A stretch of 64,000 nucleotides of DNA, taken from the NCBI GenBank assembly GCA_033439685.1, contig JAUEDM010000003.1:650001-714000 (forward strand), in the 5' to 3' direction. Position numbers and translations under genes: made by a program. This DNA comes from Apodospora peruviana (lineage: Eukaryota > Ascomycota > Sordariomycetes > Sordariales > Lasiosphaeriaceae). Of this stretch, positions 22,201-34,802 are shown in pieces. Position 1 is the first letter of the stretch. Every line of letters begins with the position of its first letter. The notes below the pieces were generated by a model. The model saw only the letters and a program-made list of their open reading frames with translations, made no database searches and was not told the origin of the DNA.

Positions 22201-25200
22201 TTCAGCAAACCTCTCGGCTCGTCGGCTTTCATCCAGCACTCGGACAGCAATGATGTGCCATTTGACCGCGCCTTCCCTCACATCAGGATCCATGGACCAT
22301 ACAACAAGTGGGGATACGATGCTGGCTTGCCGGGAGCTATGGATCTCATCCATCATCATAAATGGTCGTTCCATTACATGTATGAGTGGCCTGCAAATTT
22401 CCAACTCAACATTTGGGGTATCAACAAAGACAACCAGCCTGACGTGAGCCTTATCTTCGGTGATATCGACGGCGATGGTGTTGTCGACCGTCTACCGCCG
22501 AGCAGTTTGGCAAACAATGTCGTCAACATCACCGAGGCTCCACCCATGCCAGCACTTGCCTACAAGCTCATCTACAACGATGCCACCTGGTCGTACACTT
22601 TTGAGCCTACCGGGAATGTCTGGATTCAAATTTTACTCTTCGTGCTCCTCGCCCTCATGCCTATTGTGCTTGCCGGAGGTGCTTTGTGGATTTATGTGCG
22701 CAGCTTCTACCAGGTCAAGGTTAACAAGTCTGGTTTTACCGCCAAAGGTTGGAGGCCGCTGAAGCTCGGTAACCTCTCCAAGCTGGATCTCAAGAGTGTT
22801 GGGAAGGGCGGTGTCGAAATGAGTGCCATCACTCCCCCGCCGCCGAGCAGCGCCATGGGTCCTTTCGGTGCCGGTGGCGGCCGCAGAACTGTTCTTATTG
22901 CTACCATGGAGTACAACATTGACGACTTTGGCATTAAGATCAAGATCGGTGGCCTCGGAGTCATGGCCCAGCTTATGGCGACCTCCCTATCGCACCTCGA
23001 CCTTATTTGGGTCGTGCCCATGGTAGGCGATGTGGACTATCCCACTGACCGTATGGAGGCGGCTGAGCCGATGTTTGTCGATGTAATGGGTCAGCCATAC
23101 GAGATCCAAGTCTACTATCACCAGTGGAAGAACATCACCTACGTCATCCTTGACGCGCCGATTTTCCGCAAGCAGACCAAGGCTGACCCCTATATTGCTC
23201 GCATGGACGACATCGAAAGTGCCATTCTCTACGCTGCATGGAACTCGTGCATCGCCGACACAATTCGCCGCTTCCCCGTTGACATCTATCATATCAACGA
23301 TTACCATGGCGCAGCCGCCCCGCTCTATCTCCTGCCCCAGACGATTCCAGTATGCATGTCGCTCCACAATGCCGAGTTTCAGGGCATGTGGCCCATGCGG
23401 ACACCCGAGGAACAGAAGGAAGTATGTGAAGTCTTTAACCTGCCGCCTGACGTCGTGAAGGATTACGTGCAGTACGGTTCGGTCTTTAACCTCTTACATG
23501 CGGGCGCAAGTTACCTCCGTCTGCATCAGCGGGGCTTTGGTGCCGTAGGTGTGTCAAGGAAGTACGGTGACCGCTCCTTGGCTCGGTACCCTATTTTCTG
23601 GAGTTTGAAGAACATTGGACAGTTGCCGAATCCCGATCCATCCGACACCGCCGACTGGAATCCCAACGAGGACGTGTCAAATCAAGCCAAGGGGGTCGAG
23701 ATTGACCAGAGCTTTGAGGAGAAGAGAGCTCATCTTCGACGTCAGGCGCAAGAGTGGGCCGGCTTGGATGTCGATCCTAAGGCCGAACTGTTCGTCTTTG
23801 TCGGTCGTTGGAGTTTGCAGAAAGGTGTCGACCTGATTGCCGATATTTTCCCCAGTATCCTGGAAAAGTACCCTAAGACACAGTTGATCTGCATTGGACC
23901 GGTCATTGATCTTTATGGCCGTTTTGCGGCATTGAAGCTGGAGAAACTAATGCAGAAGTACCCAAGGAGAGTCTTTAGTAAACCGGAATTCACCCAGCTA
24001 CCTCCCTACATTTTCAGCGGCGCTGAATTCGCCCTGATTCCTTCGAGAGATGAGCCCTTCGGCTTGGTGGCCGTGGAGTTTGGCCGCAAGGGAGCACTTG
24101 GTGTAGGAGCTCGCGTCGGTGGTCTTGGCCAGATGCCTGGGTTTTGGTACACGGTCGAGTCAATGAGCGCGTCACATTTGCTACAGCAGTTCCGCCAGGC
24201 CATTGTGTCAGCTCTCGAGTGCAAGACCTCCAAGCGACAACTCATGCGAGCTTGGAGTGCGAAGCAGCGATTCCCCGTTGCTCAATGGGTTCATCAGTTG
24301 GATGAACTGCACAGCCAATCGATTCGCGTCCACCTCAAGGAGGCTAAGAAAAAGAAGCTCGAGGTCGTCAGTCCTAGTCTCCAGCTCACGCGACCTTCCT
24401 CCCGTGGCAGCACGTACTCCAACTTCCGCGACCAGCATGCTTCGATGCTCAGCCCTGGCCCGGAGACTGGGCGTATGTCTCCAGCTGGGTTCCCTTCACC
24501 CTCGCGCCCGACAACCCCCACCCTTCGGGACCTTACTTCTCCCAGCCTCCCGACCCCCTTGACACCGTGGGCCAACGGGTCCAGATCGAATTCGCCGCGT
24601 AACTCCGTTGCAAGCTCCATCAACGCTCCCTTTTACGGCAACCCAGGAGCACGGGACAGCACCATCAGCGTCGACAGCTTTGCCGTGCGAGCACAAAACG
24701 GCGGTGTTTCGTCTCCTGGTTTTGCGCCAGATGGAGGACTGGGCTTTCCTCGCCCGGCCTTCATGTCGCACCGCAACAGCAGTCTTCTCAGTCTTCCCGA
24801 TGTTGTTGGCGACAGGCAAGATCTGAAGCTCCAGCAAGTGGACCAGTTCTTCAATGACACCACCGGTGAATACTACGCCGAATTCGACGAGATGCTCGAT
24901 ACCTTGACAGCGAATAATTCGGCGAGCGATATGTGCATCGAGACGTTCCTGAAGAAGAGTGAAAAGGAATGGTTTTCCAGATACAGAGATGCCAAGCTTG
25001 GTAGGTTACGAGATTCGAGCCAGAGCAGGGCGGGGAGTAGGCCAGGTTCGAGGAATGGTAATCGCCGCGACGAATCTGTCGCTAGCCGTGGCCGTCAACG
25101 ACATCGCAGCATGACTCCGAGTGGTCTTGCGCGATCCGTCTTCGAGACCTCGCCCCCGGCCCATGGCCACATGGTGGATGATGAATTCCTGCTGGGTGAC

Positions 25201-26681
25201 GGGTACCAAGCACCAACAGGACTGAAAAGGTAGGCCACAACGCTCTTGTTCTGCAATGCTCCAGTTTCTTTAAACGATGCTAACCATTTGTTCGTCAGAC
25301 TATTATCCATCCGCATCGGTGATTGGCCTCTTTATTCCTTCTTCCTCGCTTTTGGCCAGATCATTTCAGTCAACTCGTACCAAATCGTCTTGCTCACGGG
25401 CGAGACCAACCAAAAGCCGGAGAAACTATATATGGTTGCTGGCACATATGTAGCAACTTCGATTCTGTGGTGGGGCATGGAGCGCAACTTCAAGTCTGTT
25501 TACGCACTATCCGCTCCGTGGGTGTTCTTTGGCTTGGCTTTCCTGTTCCTCGGCATCGCCCCCTTAATCAGCGATTGGCGTGCTGCGGCGGCCGTCACGG
25601 ACCTCGCGACTTGCATGTACTCGGCAGGTGCCAGCAGTGGTGCATTGGGGTTCGCTCTGAACTTTGGTGACGAAGGTATGTCCCACCCTTCATTTAACCC
25701 CCATCCGCTGTGATGACGAGCAAATGGAAAAAATGACTGACACTTCTTACTCTAGGTGGCGCCCCGACAAAACAATGGATCACTCGAGCCATGGCGGTGG
25801 CGGGTATCGCTCAAGTCTACAGTCTTGCGCTGTGGTACTGGGGCTCCCTGGTGGCCAACACCGACACGACTGCAACCGTCTTCCTGGGCAGCTCCAACAT
25901 TCCTCGCGCCATTGCCATTTGCATACCCATTGCCCTCTTGCTGTGGGGTATCGGCCTGATTCTCCTCATCGGACTTCCCGACTTTTACCGCCAGTCGCCC
26001 GCCAAAATACCAGGCTTTTACATCTCGCTGTATAGACGCAAGGTGGTTCCCTGGTTCTTCGTCATGGTTATCCTCCAAAACTACTGGCTTTCGGCGCAAT
26101 ATGGTCGCAGCTGGCAGTTCCTCTTCGCTTCACAGTACATTCCCGGCTACGGTGCCTTTTTCCTAGCCCTCGGTTTCATTCTGGGTCTGTGGGCCGTCGT
26201 CCTCTACGGCTTTTCGTACTTTTCCGACGAGCATACATGGCTGCTCCCCATCTTTGCCATCGGACTGTGCGCCCCGCGCTGGGCGCAGGAGTTCTGGGGC
26301 ACCAGCGGCATTGGCTGGTATCTCCCCTGGGCGGGCAGCCCCCTCGGCTCCGCCATTCTCACCCGCTGCATCTGGCTGTGGCTGGGCCTACTGGATAACA
26401 TTCAGGGCGTCGGCCTGGGCATGATGCTGCTGGCGACGCTCACACGGCAGCACGTGCTGACGGTGCTGATCTTCGCCCAGGTGGTCGGCAGCGTCTTCAC
26501 GATCCTGGCGAGAGCAACAAGTCCGAACGCGCTGTCCCCGAACACTACATTCCCCGACTTTTCGCAGGGGCTGATGCCCGGCATTGCCAGTCAGTGGTTC
26601 TGGGTCTGCCTGATTTTCCAGTTGATTATCCCCATCGGGTTCTTCAAGTTCTTCCGCAAGGAGCAGGTATCGAAGCCTTAG
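19233..26681 (+). CDS. ags1: Cell-wall alpha-1,3-glucan synthase
   Basis: Six exons (19233-19601, 19661-19720, 19788-19903, 19956-25229, 25299-25675, 25756-26681) give 2,373 aa, the normal size of Ags1/Mok1. A signal peptide leads into an extracellular GH13 amylase-like domain (about 50-560; DIDGYRIDKAVQ, VVGEITSGN). A membrane helix lies near 1070-1095. The cytosolic GT5 glycogen-synthase-like domain runs from about 1160 to 1650, with KIGGLGVMAQL, FVGRWSLQKGVD and the EPFGLVAVE pair of acidic residues. A Ser/Pro-rich linker follows, then a C-terminal block of about a dozen helices from 1940 on, thought to export the chain. The enzyme builds alpha-1,3-glucan with short alpha-1,4 primers from UDP-glucose. 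All three modules are intact. Its divergent neighbour, a GPI amylase, fits primer making or chain trimming. Confidence 0.97.
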
Positions 26682-27530
26682 AAAGGTTGTTGGTGTCGTG
26701 TGGGGGGTGTGGCCCTCTGGATTGGGCTGGGGCTTGCTTGGGTGGCCGGTTTCGTTGGTTGGTTGCTGTTTGTTTTTTCCACCCTTGCTTTCCTTTCGCC
26801 TAGAGCGCGTGGAAACCCGGAAAAAAGATATGATGTGATGCATGTGGTACCGGCGTACTTTCTCTGACACATATATAAAGTATAGTATAGTAGTATAAAC
26901 ATGACCCTCCTTCTTGTTTTGTTATTTTGGTTTTGGGGCTTGGCTTATACTTGCCTATACTTTGAACCCTTGGGATACATCTTTCTCTTCTTGGTTTTGG
27001 TTGGATTGTATATAGGACTTTTTGTTTGTTACTTTTACATAAACATACATAACCTTTCTTGGAAATGTTAATAGACACGAGCTTGCTCTCATTTTACATC
27101 AACATTTCCTATCCAGACACGACATGCTGCAGTGCTATGCTTCTTTCACAGGGCGCCTGCCGTCAACACCGCCGGCAACAGGAAACCCGGATCTCAACCT
27201 CAACTAGGTACGCTGCTGTGGATCAGGGTCAGTTGGGTCGTCTGCACAACCTTCAACCGTATAAAAAAGAAGACATCGGATGCGAAGCTCCAGTTGTGCG
27301 TGCTCCCAAGCCAAAGAGTAACTAAACGTATGGGATAGTCAGCTAATGCTATCATTCGGCAGTCTATTTCACTTGTAACTGGAAATGAACAGTAAAACTC
27401 ACACACACATCAGTGGTATCACTTTTCTTCACAGAAAAGAAACCTTGTCATGAACTAAACCATCTTCCAGATTTACATAAAACACAACTCATCTTTCTTC
27501 GACTAGACACATAAATACACAACAAATAAT
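26682..27530. other. Convergent 3' gap between ags1 and MFS gene
   Basis: T-rich and TA-rich 3' flanking sequence. Nothing coding was recognised. Confidence 0.5.
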
Positions 27531-29223
27531 CTAATGCGTCTCCCCCGCCACAACAGTCTTCTTATGCATCCTCGCCAACCACGTCTTGCTCGTCGCAACG
27601 CGGATCCGCTTCCCAAAGAGCATAAACACAATCACCATCAAATTGTTCAGCACCAGCACGGCCGTGAAGGCGCCAGCGATAACATTCGCGTACCCGCTCT
27701 TGAGGATCCAGTTGAGCACCTCAATCCCCAACCCAAAACTGATGGCCTGCTTCCCCAAGTTCATGATGATCAGCATCTCCGACAAGTTCGCCGTGTACGA
27801 GTCGACCGCGTACGCCAGCGTCACGGTGAAGTAGAAATACCCGCCCCACTGCGTCAGCGCGACGCCGGCCATGTACCCAAACCAGTGCAGGTTCTTCTCG
27901 GCCGTCATCCCAAACAGGATCTGCCCCGCCGGCGCGATGACCATGGCCGGTAGGAGCATGCCCAGACGCATCTCGGCCTCGCGGATGCCGTTGTTCTTCT
28001 TTGTGAGCCTGGCGGCGAACTTGTCGACATAGGGCAAAAATGGCAGGGCCGTGCCGAAGCCGACGATGGTCGCGAGCGCGAAGAGCCCCGCGTTGGTCTC
28101 GGGCCAGTTGTACGGCGGCGCCACAATCTTGAGCGGGAAGATGAAGCTGAAGGCGAACCCGCACAGCCCGATGTAGATGCCGTAGGTGGTGATGACCCAG
28201 AAGGTGGACGGCACGAGCAGGTAGGTGAAGGCGCGAGCCATCATCATGAAGAAGGGCTCGTCGTGGTCGACGCCGCTGAAGATCTTCATTTGCTGCAGGA
28301 ACGTCTTGCGCGGCGGGATGCTGCCGCCGGCAGAAAGCTGTTCAGAGATGTGTTCCTCTGTCGCGGCGGCTTCGGCTTTGGTACTGGCAAGGTTGGTGTC
28401 GGTGCCGGATGGGGAGGGGCCTGCCGGCACGAGCTTCCGGTTGTATCGGGTTTCCTCGACGACAAAGATGGAGAAGATCAGCAGGGCCACGGCGAAGGCG
28501 AACTCGACGTAGAAGTACAGCCTCCAGGAGTAACCGCCGGCGAGCATGAAGCCCGAGAACATGGGTCCGGTAGCGCCCAGGCACAGTGCAACAGTGTACC
28601 AGCCTAGTTTCTGGCCGCGTTCGTGAAGAAAGAAGATATCGTTGACCAGCTGCACCGGGAGCGCCTCGCACACGCCCGACCCGAGCGCATGCACCACACG
28701 CGCGCCCATGAGGCCGCCGAAGGTGGTGGTCTGCGAGGCCGCAATGATGCCTACCGCGTAGGTAAGCATGGAGGCCAGCATCACAGGCCGGCGGCCGAAT
28801 TTGCGGTACATGGGGACGAGCAGCAGGCTGCCGAAGCCGAAAGCCAGGTTGGGGTAGTTGACCAGGCCGGCTGCGGTGTTGGGGTCGACGCCGAACTCGG
28901 CAGACCAGAGGCCGATATACGTCGACGGCCCGATCAAGGCCGAGTTACCGAGAAAGGAGAATAGAGAGCACGAGAACAAGATGGAATTCTTCTTCCACGT
29001 GGGCCACTGGAGCGGATCATTGGGGTCCGAGTAGGGCACAGGGTACAAGGCCTGGCCGTAGTGCGTCTCCTCGCCCTCCCTGGCCTGGAGGTTGACGGTG
29101 CCCGGCACGTCCTCGTCGTGAGCATGGCTAGAAGGCACAAGGCGGTGTTAGTGAGTGACATATCTCGAATGGGGACTTGGTTTCAGTATTGGCATACCTG
29201 TGGACGTCGTGGATGATAGCCAT
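27531..29223 (-). CDS. MFS transporter, DHA1-type
   Basis: Two exons are proposed: a 26-nt first exon (29223-29198) and 29127-27531, giving 540 aa. The short exon supplies a proper ATG (MAIIHDVHS); the large exon alone would start internally. About 12 membrane helices are split 6+6 by a polar loop near 255-305. The MFS signature appears after helix 2 as YRKFGRRPVML. The N-terminal YSDPNDPLQWPTWKK motif is typical of fungal H+-coupled MFS proteins of the polyamine/drug exporter branch. The substrate is unknown. No biosynthetic cluster surrounds it. Confidence 0.9.
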
Positions 29224-31626
29224 CGTGGCAAGATGGAAAGGACAAAACTTGGAGACAAGACTTTTGTGCTGGTCTGCTCTTGTCCCTTCAAAGATGAGCG
29301 AAAGTGCAGGGTTTGCCGTCAGTGTCGATCGGGGAAGAGCAGTCCTGGCTCATAAATATCTGGCATAGACGACAGACGCCAGACCGGTGACCCGATCGGA
29401 CGCGTCCCTTGGAAGGCAACCCAGATCTTAAGCGAAACTCGGTCTGGTCCAGTCTCCAGGGGGCGGCACGCTGTGAGCACCAAGACGTCGCCGACATAGC
29501 TGCTGCTGCGGGGTACCTTCCCGGGTCCAGACATCCATGAGAGCAGTAGGGTAACATTGGCCATTGACCATTGACCATTGATGGTAACCCGTAGTGGCTC
29601 ACGACGCGCCTTAACAGCATGTAGGGTGCAAGCAGAGAGAAACCATGCGTGGCCTCAGGCTAATGGCTGGCCGATGTTCAATGCGGCAAACCTGGTATTC
29701 TGTTCTTCGGCACTGGTGGGTGCTGTCGAACAAAGATATTTTTGTTGATGCTGATGCTCGACCCCGTTTGTTTGGTGGGCGAACCACAGGTCATTTGCAC
29801 CAAGCAGCTGCCCTGTTCCATGCGGCGCTGACCGCATGGGCCCGTCCGCCCGCCCAAGGTGCCAAGCTATCTTCAGTCCAGAATTTCAGAGTCGAAAGCT
29901 GGGAACTTTGACGATGCGTGGGTTGCAACTGGTAATCTCCTTGGGCCGATAAGGTGGACGCCAATGAGCAATTGCCGCCGGGACGGGAATTTCACTGAAC
30001 GACACAACGAAAGAAGCTTCCCCTCACGTCTCATGTGACAGGGCAGCTGTTCGATGAAGGCAGATCCGGCAGAGATTGGAGGATGGCGATAGCTACCTAT
30101 CGATGCGGAGGCGGTTCATGTTCTCCGGTTGCTGCATTCAGGATGCGTATTTGACACTTTCAGGTTCTTCTTGGTAATAATAAGCCGGGTCTATGGGTGA
30201 CTGATGGTCGACAGCAGCAACCAAGTTGCCGGTTTGTATGAGATGGAGAGGCCATCATAGGTTGACCATGAATACACGCCGTCGTATACGCGGGCCGTAA
30301 TGATTGATTGACACCCGACGGTTCATTGACAAGAGGCCGGACTTTTTGCGTGAAGCTGGCAGTTGACAAACTGTGTCAACTGCGGCGTTGTCTTGACCGG
30401 CCATGGTCTCGAGGTCGATGCCTTCAGGGTTTCAAGGTTTGGCGAATTTTGGCTCCGAGTCTGCAATTTACAGCGGGCAATTTGTCCAAATTCGGGGTCA
30501 TATGTGCCAAGCCGTGCCCTCCATGGCTCTGCCGTTAGCGGGCTTTACCATGTGCCGTCGGGACCGGGGCTCCATTTCCTCCAACCTCCACCCGTTCATC
30601 GACTTCTTGACTTCCATTCTCAACTTAGATACTGACAATTTTCTGGTCCATCTCGGACTCTATCAATTCAAGATCAAACAAGACAAGATGCCGAGCCGTG
30701 CAGAGATGCAGATCGATAACAATCTGGAAAGCACCTATTTTACCCATGTTGCATCTGCCCGGCCGGCGTCTGGATAATTGATCGGTTCTCAGTCTGCCAA
30801 ACTCAACTTTCTCGACCTTTTGATGTGTTCGTCAACACGGAAGAGTAAGACATGGCAAATCTTTTTCTTCCATGGTCCCAGACGAGAACCGTGCAGAATT
30901 AGATCCATTGTTGAGTGGTCCTTGTTTCCCACGGTTGGATTCATCATGCAAGTCAGCTGCAAATAAACGCCATCCTGCACATCAATTAATGCACTCTCGG
31001 TAGCTAACTGAAGCTCCGAGATGGTGATCCCGCCAAGGTTTGTTTTCCTCCTCGACGCATACCTACCTTAGGTACGATGAAGACCAAAATTATTTGGCTT
31101 TCCACACATTTCAGTGCTACGGCTTGATCTTGGAATATACCACGCTATCAATTAATTTTTGCCTTTTGGAACCGTGTGATTATTAGAACTAGCGTGCGTT
31201 GTGTGTGGGTGAGAGCAGCGGGATAAGATGGGACGACGACGATATTCCATGGTACCAGTTTCCTTGGCACTTTGGCGAGTAATGGTTCTACTTTGTGATA
31301 TTTGTCACATGATATAAGTTGGACCTCTATTTCGACTGGTCCAGCGTGATGTCGGATTTTGTTAGTATCGTAAAGGAGATAAAATGCTCCCAACCTGCCA
31401 GTGAGTCCCCTTTGCTGCTTGTCTTCTGTTGATGGAGGCAATTCAGAGTTTGATATGTGTGAGACTGACAATAATTACCGCCTGGCCCTTCCTTGCCTTG
31501 AGCATCATCTGGTGCTTGGACTCAGATTTGCTAATAGCTCTAATCTTATGCGATAAACCTACCGTCACGTGCGTCGCGTTAACGAGGTCGATAGACGTTA
31601 TTAACCTCCACTGATTACCTCCCCTA
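29224..31626. other. 2.4-kb region without a recognised gene
   Basis: Short open frames on both strands lack family motifs and consistent splice structures. The left part is the MFS promoter. A TACCTACCTTAGG motif lies near 31061. Confidence 0.45.
29561..29581. repeat. Three-copy 7-bp tandem repeat
   Basis: CCATTGA is repeated three times without interruption, about 340 bp upstream of the MFS start codon. Confidence 0.9.
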
Positions 31627-33550
31627 CTAAATCAAGGTAGTATATACCGTCTTCAAAGTGGTAACTATCTCCAAGACTGTATGCGTGGTGGTTTTAACAG
31701 GTAGAGAGGTCATTACAGAAGTGCCGTTGCCCATCATCACTGTCGTCTTGTCAGAGCAGTAGTCTACCGGTGAGCAGCAGTTGAACGCGGTGATGGGCGT
31801 GTAGGTAGAGTTATTATTATTACCAGTACTGCTGTTTTGCGATTCCGCCGCAGCAGCCAGGGCAGACGTGCTCGCGTTGCTGGCATATGCGTTTGCCAGC
31901 ACGGCTTGCTGCCCGGAGATGACCCCGTAAGCGGTCGACGCGGCGGCTAACACCAGCGCGATGATGGCCAGAACCACGGCTGCGCACGCGGTCCAGAAGG
32001 TGGCAAACTCGCGTTTGTTGCGCCGGTCATGATACCATCCCACCAGTGTGCGAGGGGATGCGCTGTCGAACGTCTTCTCGAGCTCCAGCAATCTGGGCCG
32101 CCAGTAGCTGTAGTGGCCCACTCGACGGGATACGTCGGCTCGTTGCCCGGCAGTCCGGTCGAGCGCGAGCTTGCCGTCTGGTCGTCTGCTTTGGTACACA
32201 GACCAGTTGTACCATCTGCGGCAGTGTTTGTTGGCTGGAATGAGGAGGGCCAGTGTGTCGAGCGTTTCTTGCACGAGTTGCTGGTGGTCCCGGAGAGCTC
32301 TATCATGCGTTGTTAGGCTTAGCTAACTAAACGTGAAAAGCTGAGAGATCAGAGATTATACGCACCCGTTTTGCAACAGGGTCAGCACAGCCGCGTGTGG
32401 AAAGATGTAAACAGTCACTCTGAATTTCCTTCTCCTAAAGCGGACCACGCGGAGATGTTCGAGGAGGTTGGATGTGTACTGGATCGTGAACCCGGTGAGC
32501 TTGTCCATGTCGGCGAGGGTGAACAGGTCGGGGAATTCGCGGTCAAGGTCTAGTTCGTCTTCAGGTCTTTTGACGGTGCCCGTCAGCGGTCCCCCTGGCA
32601 TACCGGGAAACTGGTTAATACGGAGCTCGTATGTGCCAGAATCCCGGATCCGACGAGGAATGGTTCCGTTGATTGTGCTGCGCAAACTGCGCCTGAGCCA
32701 CGGATAGAGATGTTCGCCTCCGGGTTGGACGCCCCCGGGCCGGTTGAATCGGATCATAAGACAACAGCGAACCGCAAAGTCGATCGAGTTGAGAACACGT
32801 TGGTCCTGTAATACTCGGGTGAAATTAGTTGGCAGTCAAATTGGGAGGTCCGTATGCCGCAAGGATGACTTTTACGGCTACTAGGAGCTGTATTTCAACG
32901 TCGTATACTTACTGGAATTACCGCTGGGACTGGCAGTTGAGCTCGTACTATTTGGACAAGCTGTCGGCGACTTTGCATTCTGTGCTGGTTTATGATGGTT
33001 ACCAGGTGGTACAGATCGCCATATCTGCTGATTATGTGAACTCCAGGATCAAACACAGCCCGCTCATGCTCCATTGCTACCACAACACTCGAGTAAGCGA
33101 CCACTTGTTGATGGTGCAGTATATTCTGATTCCAGAGACCGTTCACGAGGGCAATTGTATCTGCTGCTCCGAGCGATGTCAAAGGGTTGTAGTCCAAAAG
33201 CCGGGCTGCAGCTGTATAGAAGGCGTTCCTGACGGGGGTATTGCCCAGCACGGGCGGCGCGATGGGTGTATTCGCCGCCATTGAGAATCTCTGGTGAAGA
33301 AAAAGCACGCATGATCTTGACGCTTCTCGGAGAATTCACGTGGGAGAGTGAACCCCTCATCTTCGATTTTGAACTTGTCTGTGGCTTGGAGGCCAAGGGT
33401 GATGATAGGTTCTGCAGTTCTCGTACCGCTGCAGCAGCAGACACACCACTCGGGGTCAAAGGAGACCGATCCTGTTATCTGGTATCTCCGTGCATTTTCC
33501 CCGCTCCAGTTCACTGCTTGCTGGCGTTCCATCATCACCTCAAACCACAT
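31627..33550 (-). CDS. Unrecognised protein with C-terminal membrane helix, apparent frameshift
   Basis: Three exons (33550-32913, 32805-32366, 32299-31627) would give about 583 aa. The two downstream joins are clean: GTAAGT donor to CAG, phase 0, and GTGCGT donor to TAG, phase 2. In exon 1 the reading frame must change near 33270-33290. Upstream, KIEDEGFTLPREFSEKRQ reads in the frame that holds the only good ATG (33550). Downstream, MAANTPIAPPVLGNT reads in another. A 51-nt intron in the third frame is possible but leaves a poor N-terminus. The C-terminal part contains a YWRPRLLELEKTFDS segment, WYHDRRNKREF, one helix near LAIIALVLAAASTAYG, and an Asn/Thr-rich tail. It resembles an unnamed Sordariales-type family. 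Function unknown. Start codons of this gene and the next are 71 bp apart. Confidence 0.6.
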
Positions 33551-33621
33551 GATATATCCCAGCGTGGATCACCTACCTTACCTACCTTACCTAACCACAT
33601 GCCTGCATACTTTACTCTACA

Positions 33622-34338
33622 ATGAGCAGCAGTGCTGCACCACAGACCACAACCTTTTACGATGGGGGCCTTCAAGATACCTCTCAGACTGGGTATCAAG
33701 ACCCGCCATCAACCGAGTTACTATCCGATCAACCACAGCCGAGTCTATTCTCCCTCCTGCTAGCCGGTTTTGTCCCTTATTACAACCCTTTCGCGCGCAC
33801 TAGCAGCAGACCCAAGTCAAGCCGGATGCGCAAGACTTCATTAGGGAAGACCCTCTCTGGCCTGGGGTCGACAGGGAAGAATCTGAAAGTCCAGATGATC
33901 AGTGAAATCCTATCGAGTGGGCCGGTAATAGGCACATTCCACGGGAAGACGGTCCACTCGTTAAACTCACAACACCGAGAAAGCTGGAGCCGCTTGCAGC
34001 CGCAGATCGAGAGCTTGATTAGCACCATGCCACTTGAGGCCACCGGCGCATCCAAGTTTGGCTCTAGCCCGCTTGTCGCCCTGCGAAGCGGCACCATGGA
34101 TGCAGTCCCGACCGTCATATTGAGTTGCAGTTCTCCGAGATACGCCTCCTTGTTGAGACGAGAGATCGAAGATAGTGGCGTGCTGGACATGGGCGACGTG
34201 GTGTTTGAGATTGAGACGGGTACTGGACTGGTGACTGTCCCGCGGCCTGGGGATGGAGAACAAGTCGAAAGTTATGTTACTGAAGTGACTGAAGCATCTG
34301 GAGGGCTGGCAGTTGGAGACCCTGTGTTCCTAAGGTAG
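33622..34338 (+). CDS. Unrecognised 238-aa protein
   Basis: Single exon with an ATG and a coding-like composition. The N-terminus is Ser/Gln/Pro-rich, with a short hydrophobic patch (LFSLLLAGFVPYYNPF), followed by a basic RPKSSRMRK segment. The C-terminal half alternates strands and helices (VPTVILSCSSPRYASLLRRE). No domain was recognised. It is transcribed head-to-head with the frameshifted membrane-helix gene only 71 bp away, so the two probably share a promoter. A lineage-specific gene pair is possible. Confidence 0.6.
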   Translation: MSSSAAPQTTTFYDGGLQDTSQTGYQDPPSTELLSDQPQPSLFSLLLAGFVPYYNPFARTSSRPKSSRMRKTSLGKTLSGLGSTGKNLKVQMISEILSSGPVIGTFHGKTVHSLNSQHRESWSRLQPQIESLISTMPLEATGASKFGSSPLVALRSGTMDAVPTVILSCSSPRYASLLRREIEDSGVLDMGDVVFEIETGTGLVTVPRPGDGEQVESYVTEVTEASGGLAVGDPVFLR

Positions 34339-34802
34339 ACTTTCTAATATGCCTGCTATGCGTCCTCTTTATATGTCACAACTGTATTGACAACGAACAA
34401 TCATCACTGATAGGGAAAGCTTATGTTCTGTTTGTTGTTTGATAATTTGCTTGTCTAATTCATATAATAAGCTCTTTATCTGATACTTGAGCCTGTTACA
34501 ACAGTCAAAGTAAGGGCTTATCAGAAATAAGGACTTATCAGAAATACCGTGACGCTACCTATGCCAATGCTGCCCTCTCACAACGACACTCGAGACGGGG
34601 CGCCGACGCCTTCGACTGGCCCCTGGGCAGGCGTCTCCATTTTTCTGTTACGACATGCACTGATGAAGAGATGTTAATGAACCAAACAGTAAAAGTGATT
34701 TCTAACTAGGTACCTTACCTACCATCTCATATGTCATGTCATCCAGATGACCAACACGGCACTCCAAACTAGACCGCAAGTACCAAGACAGTCCTCCTCC
34801 AC
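34339..34802. other. Convergent gap
   Basis: No gene seen. It contains a directly repeated AAGGACTTATCAG-like/AAGGGCTTATCAG pair near 34512-34543 and an ACCTTACCTACC motif near 34711. Confidence 0.5.
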
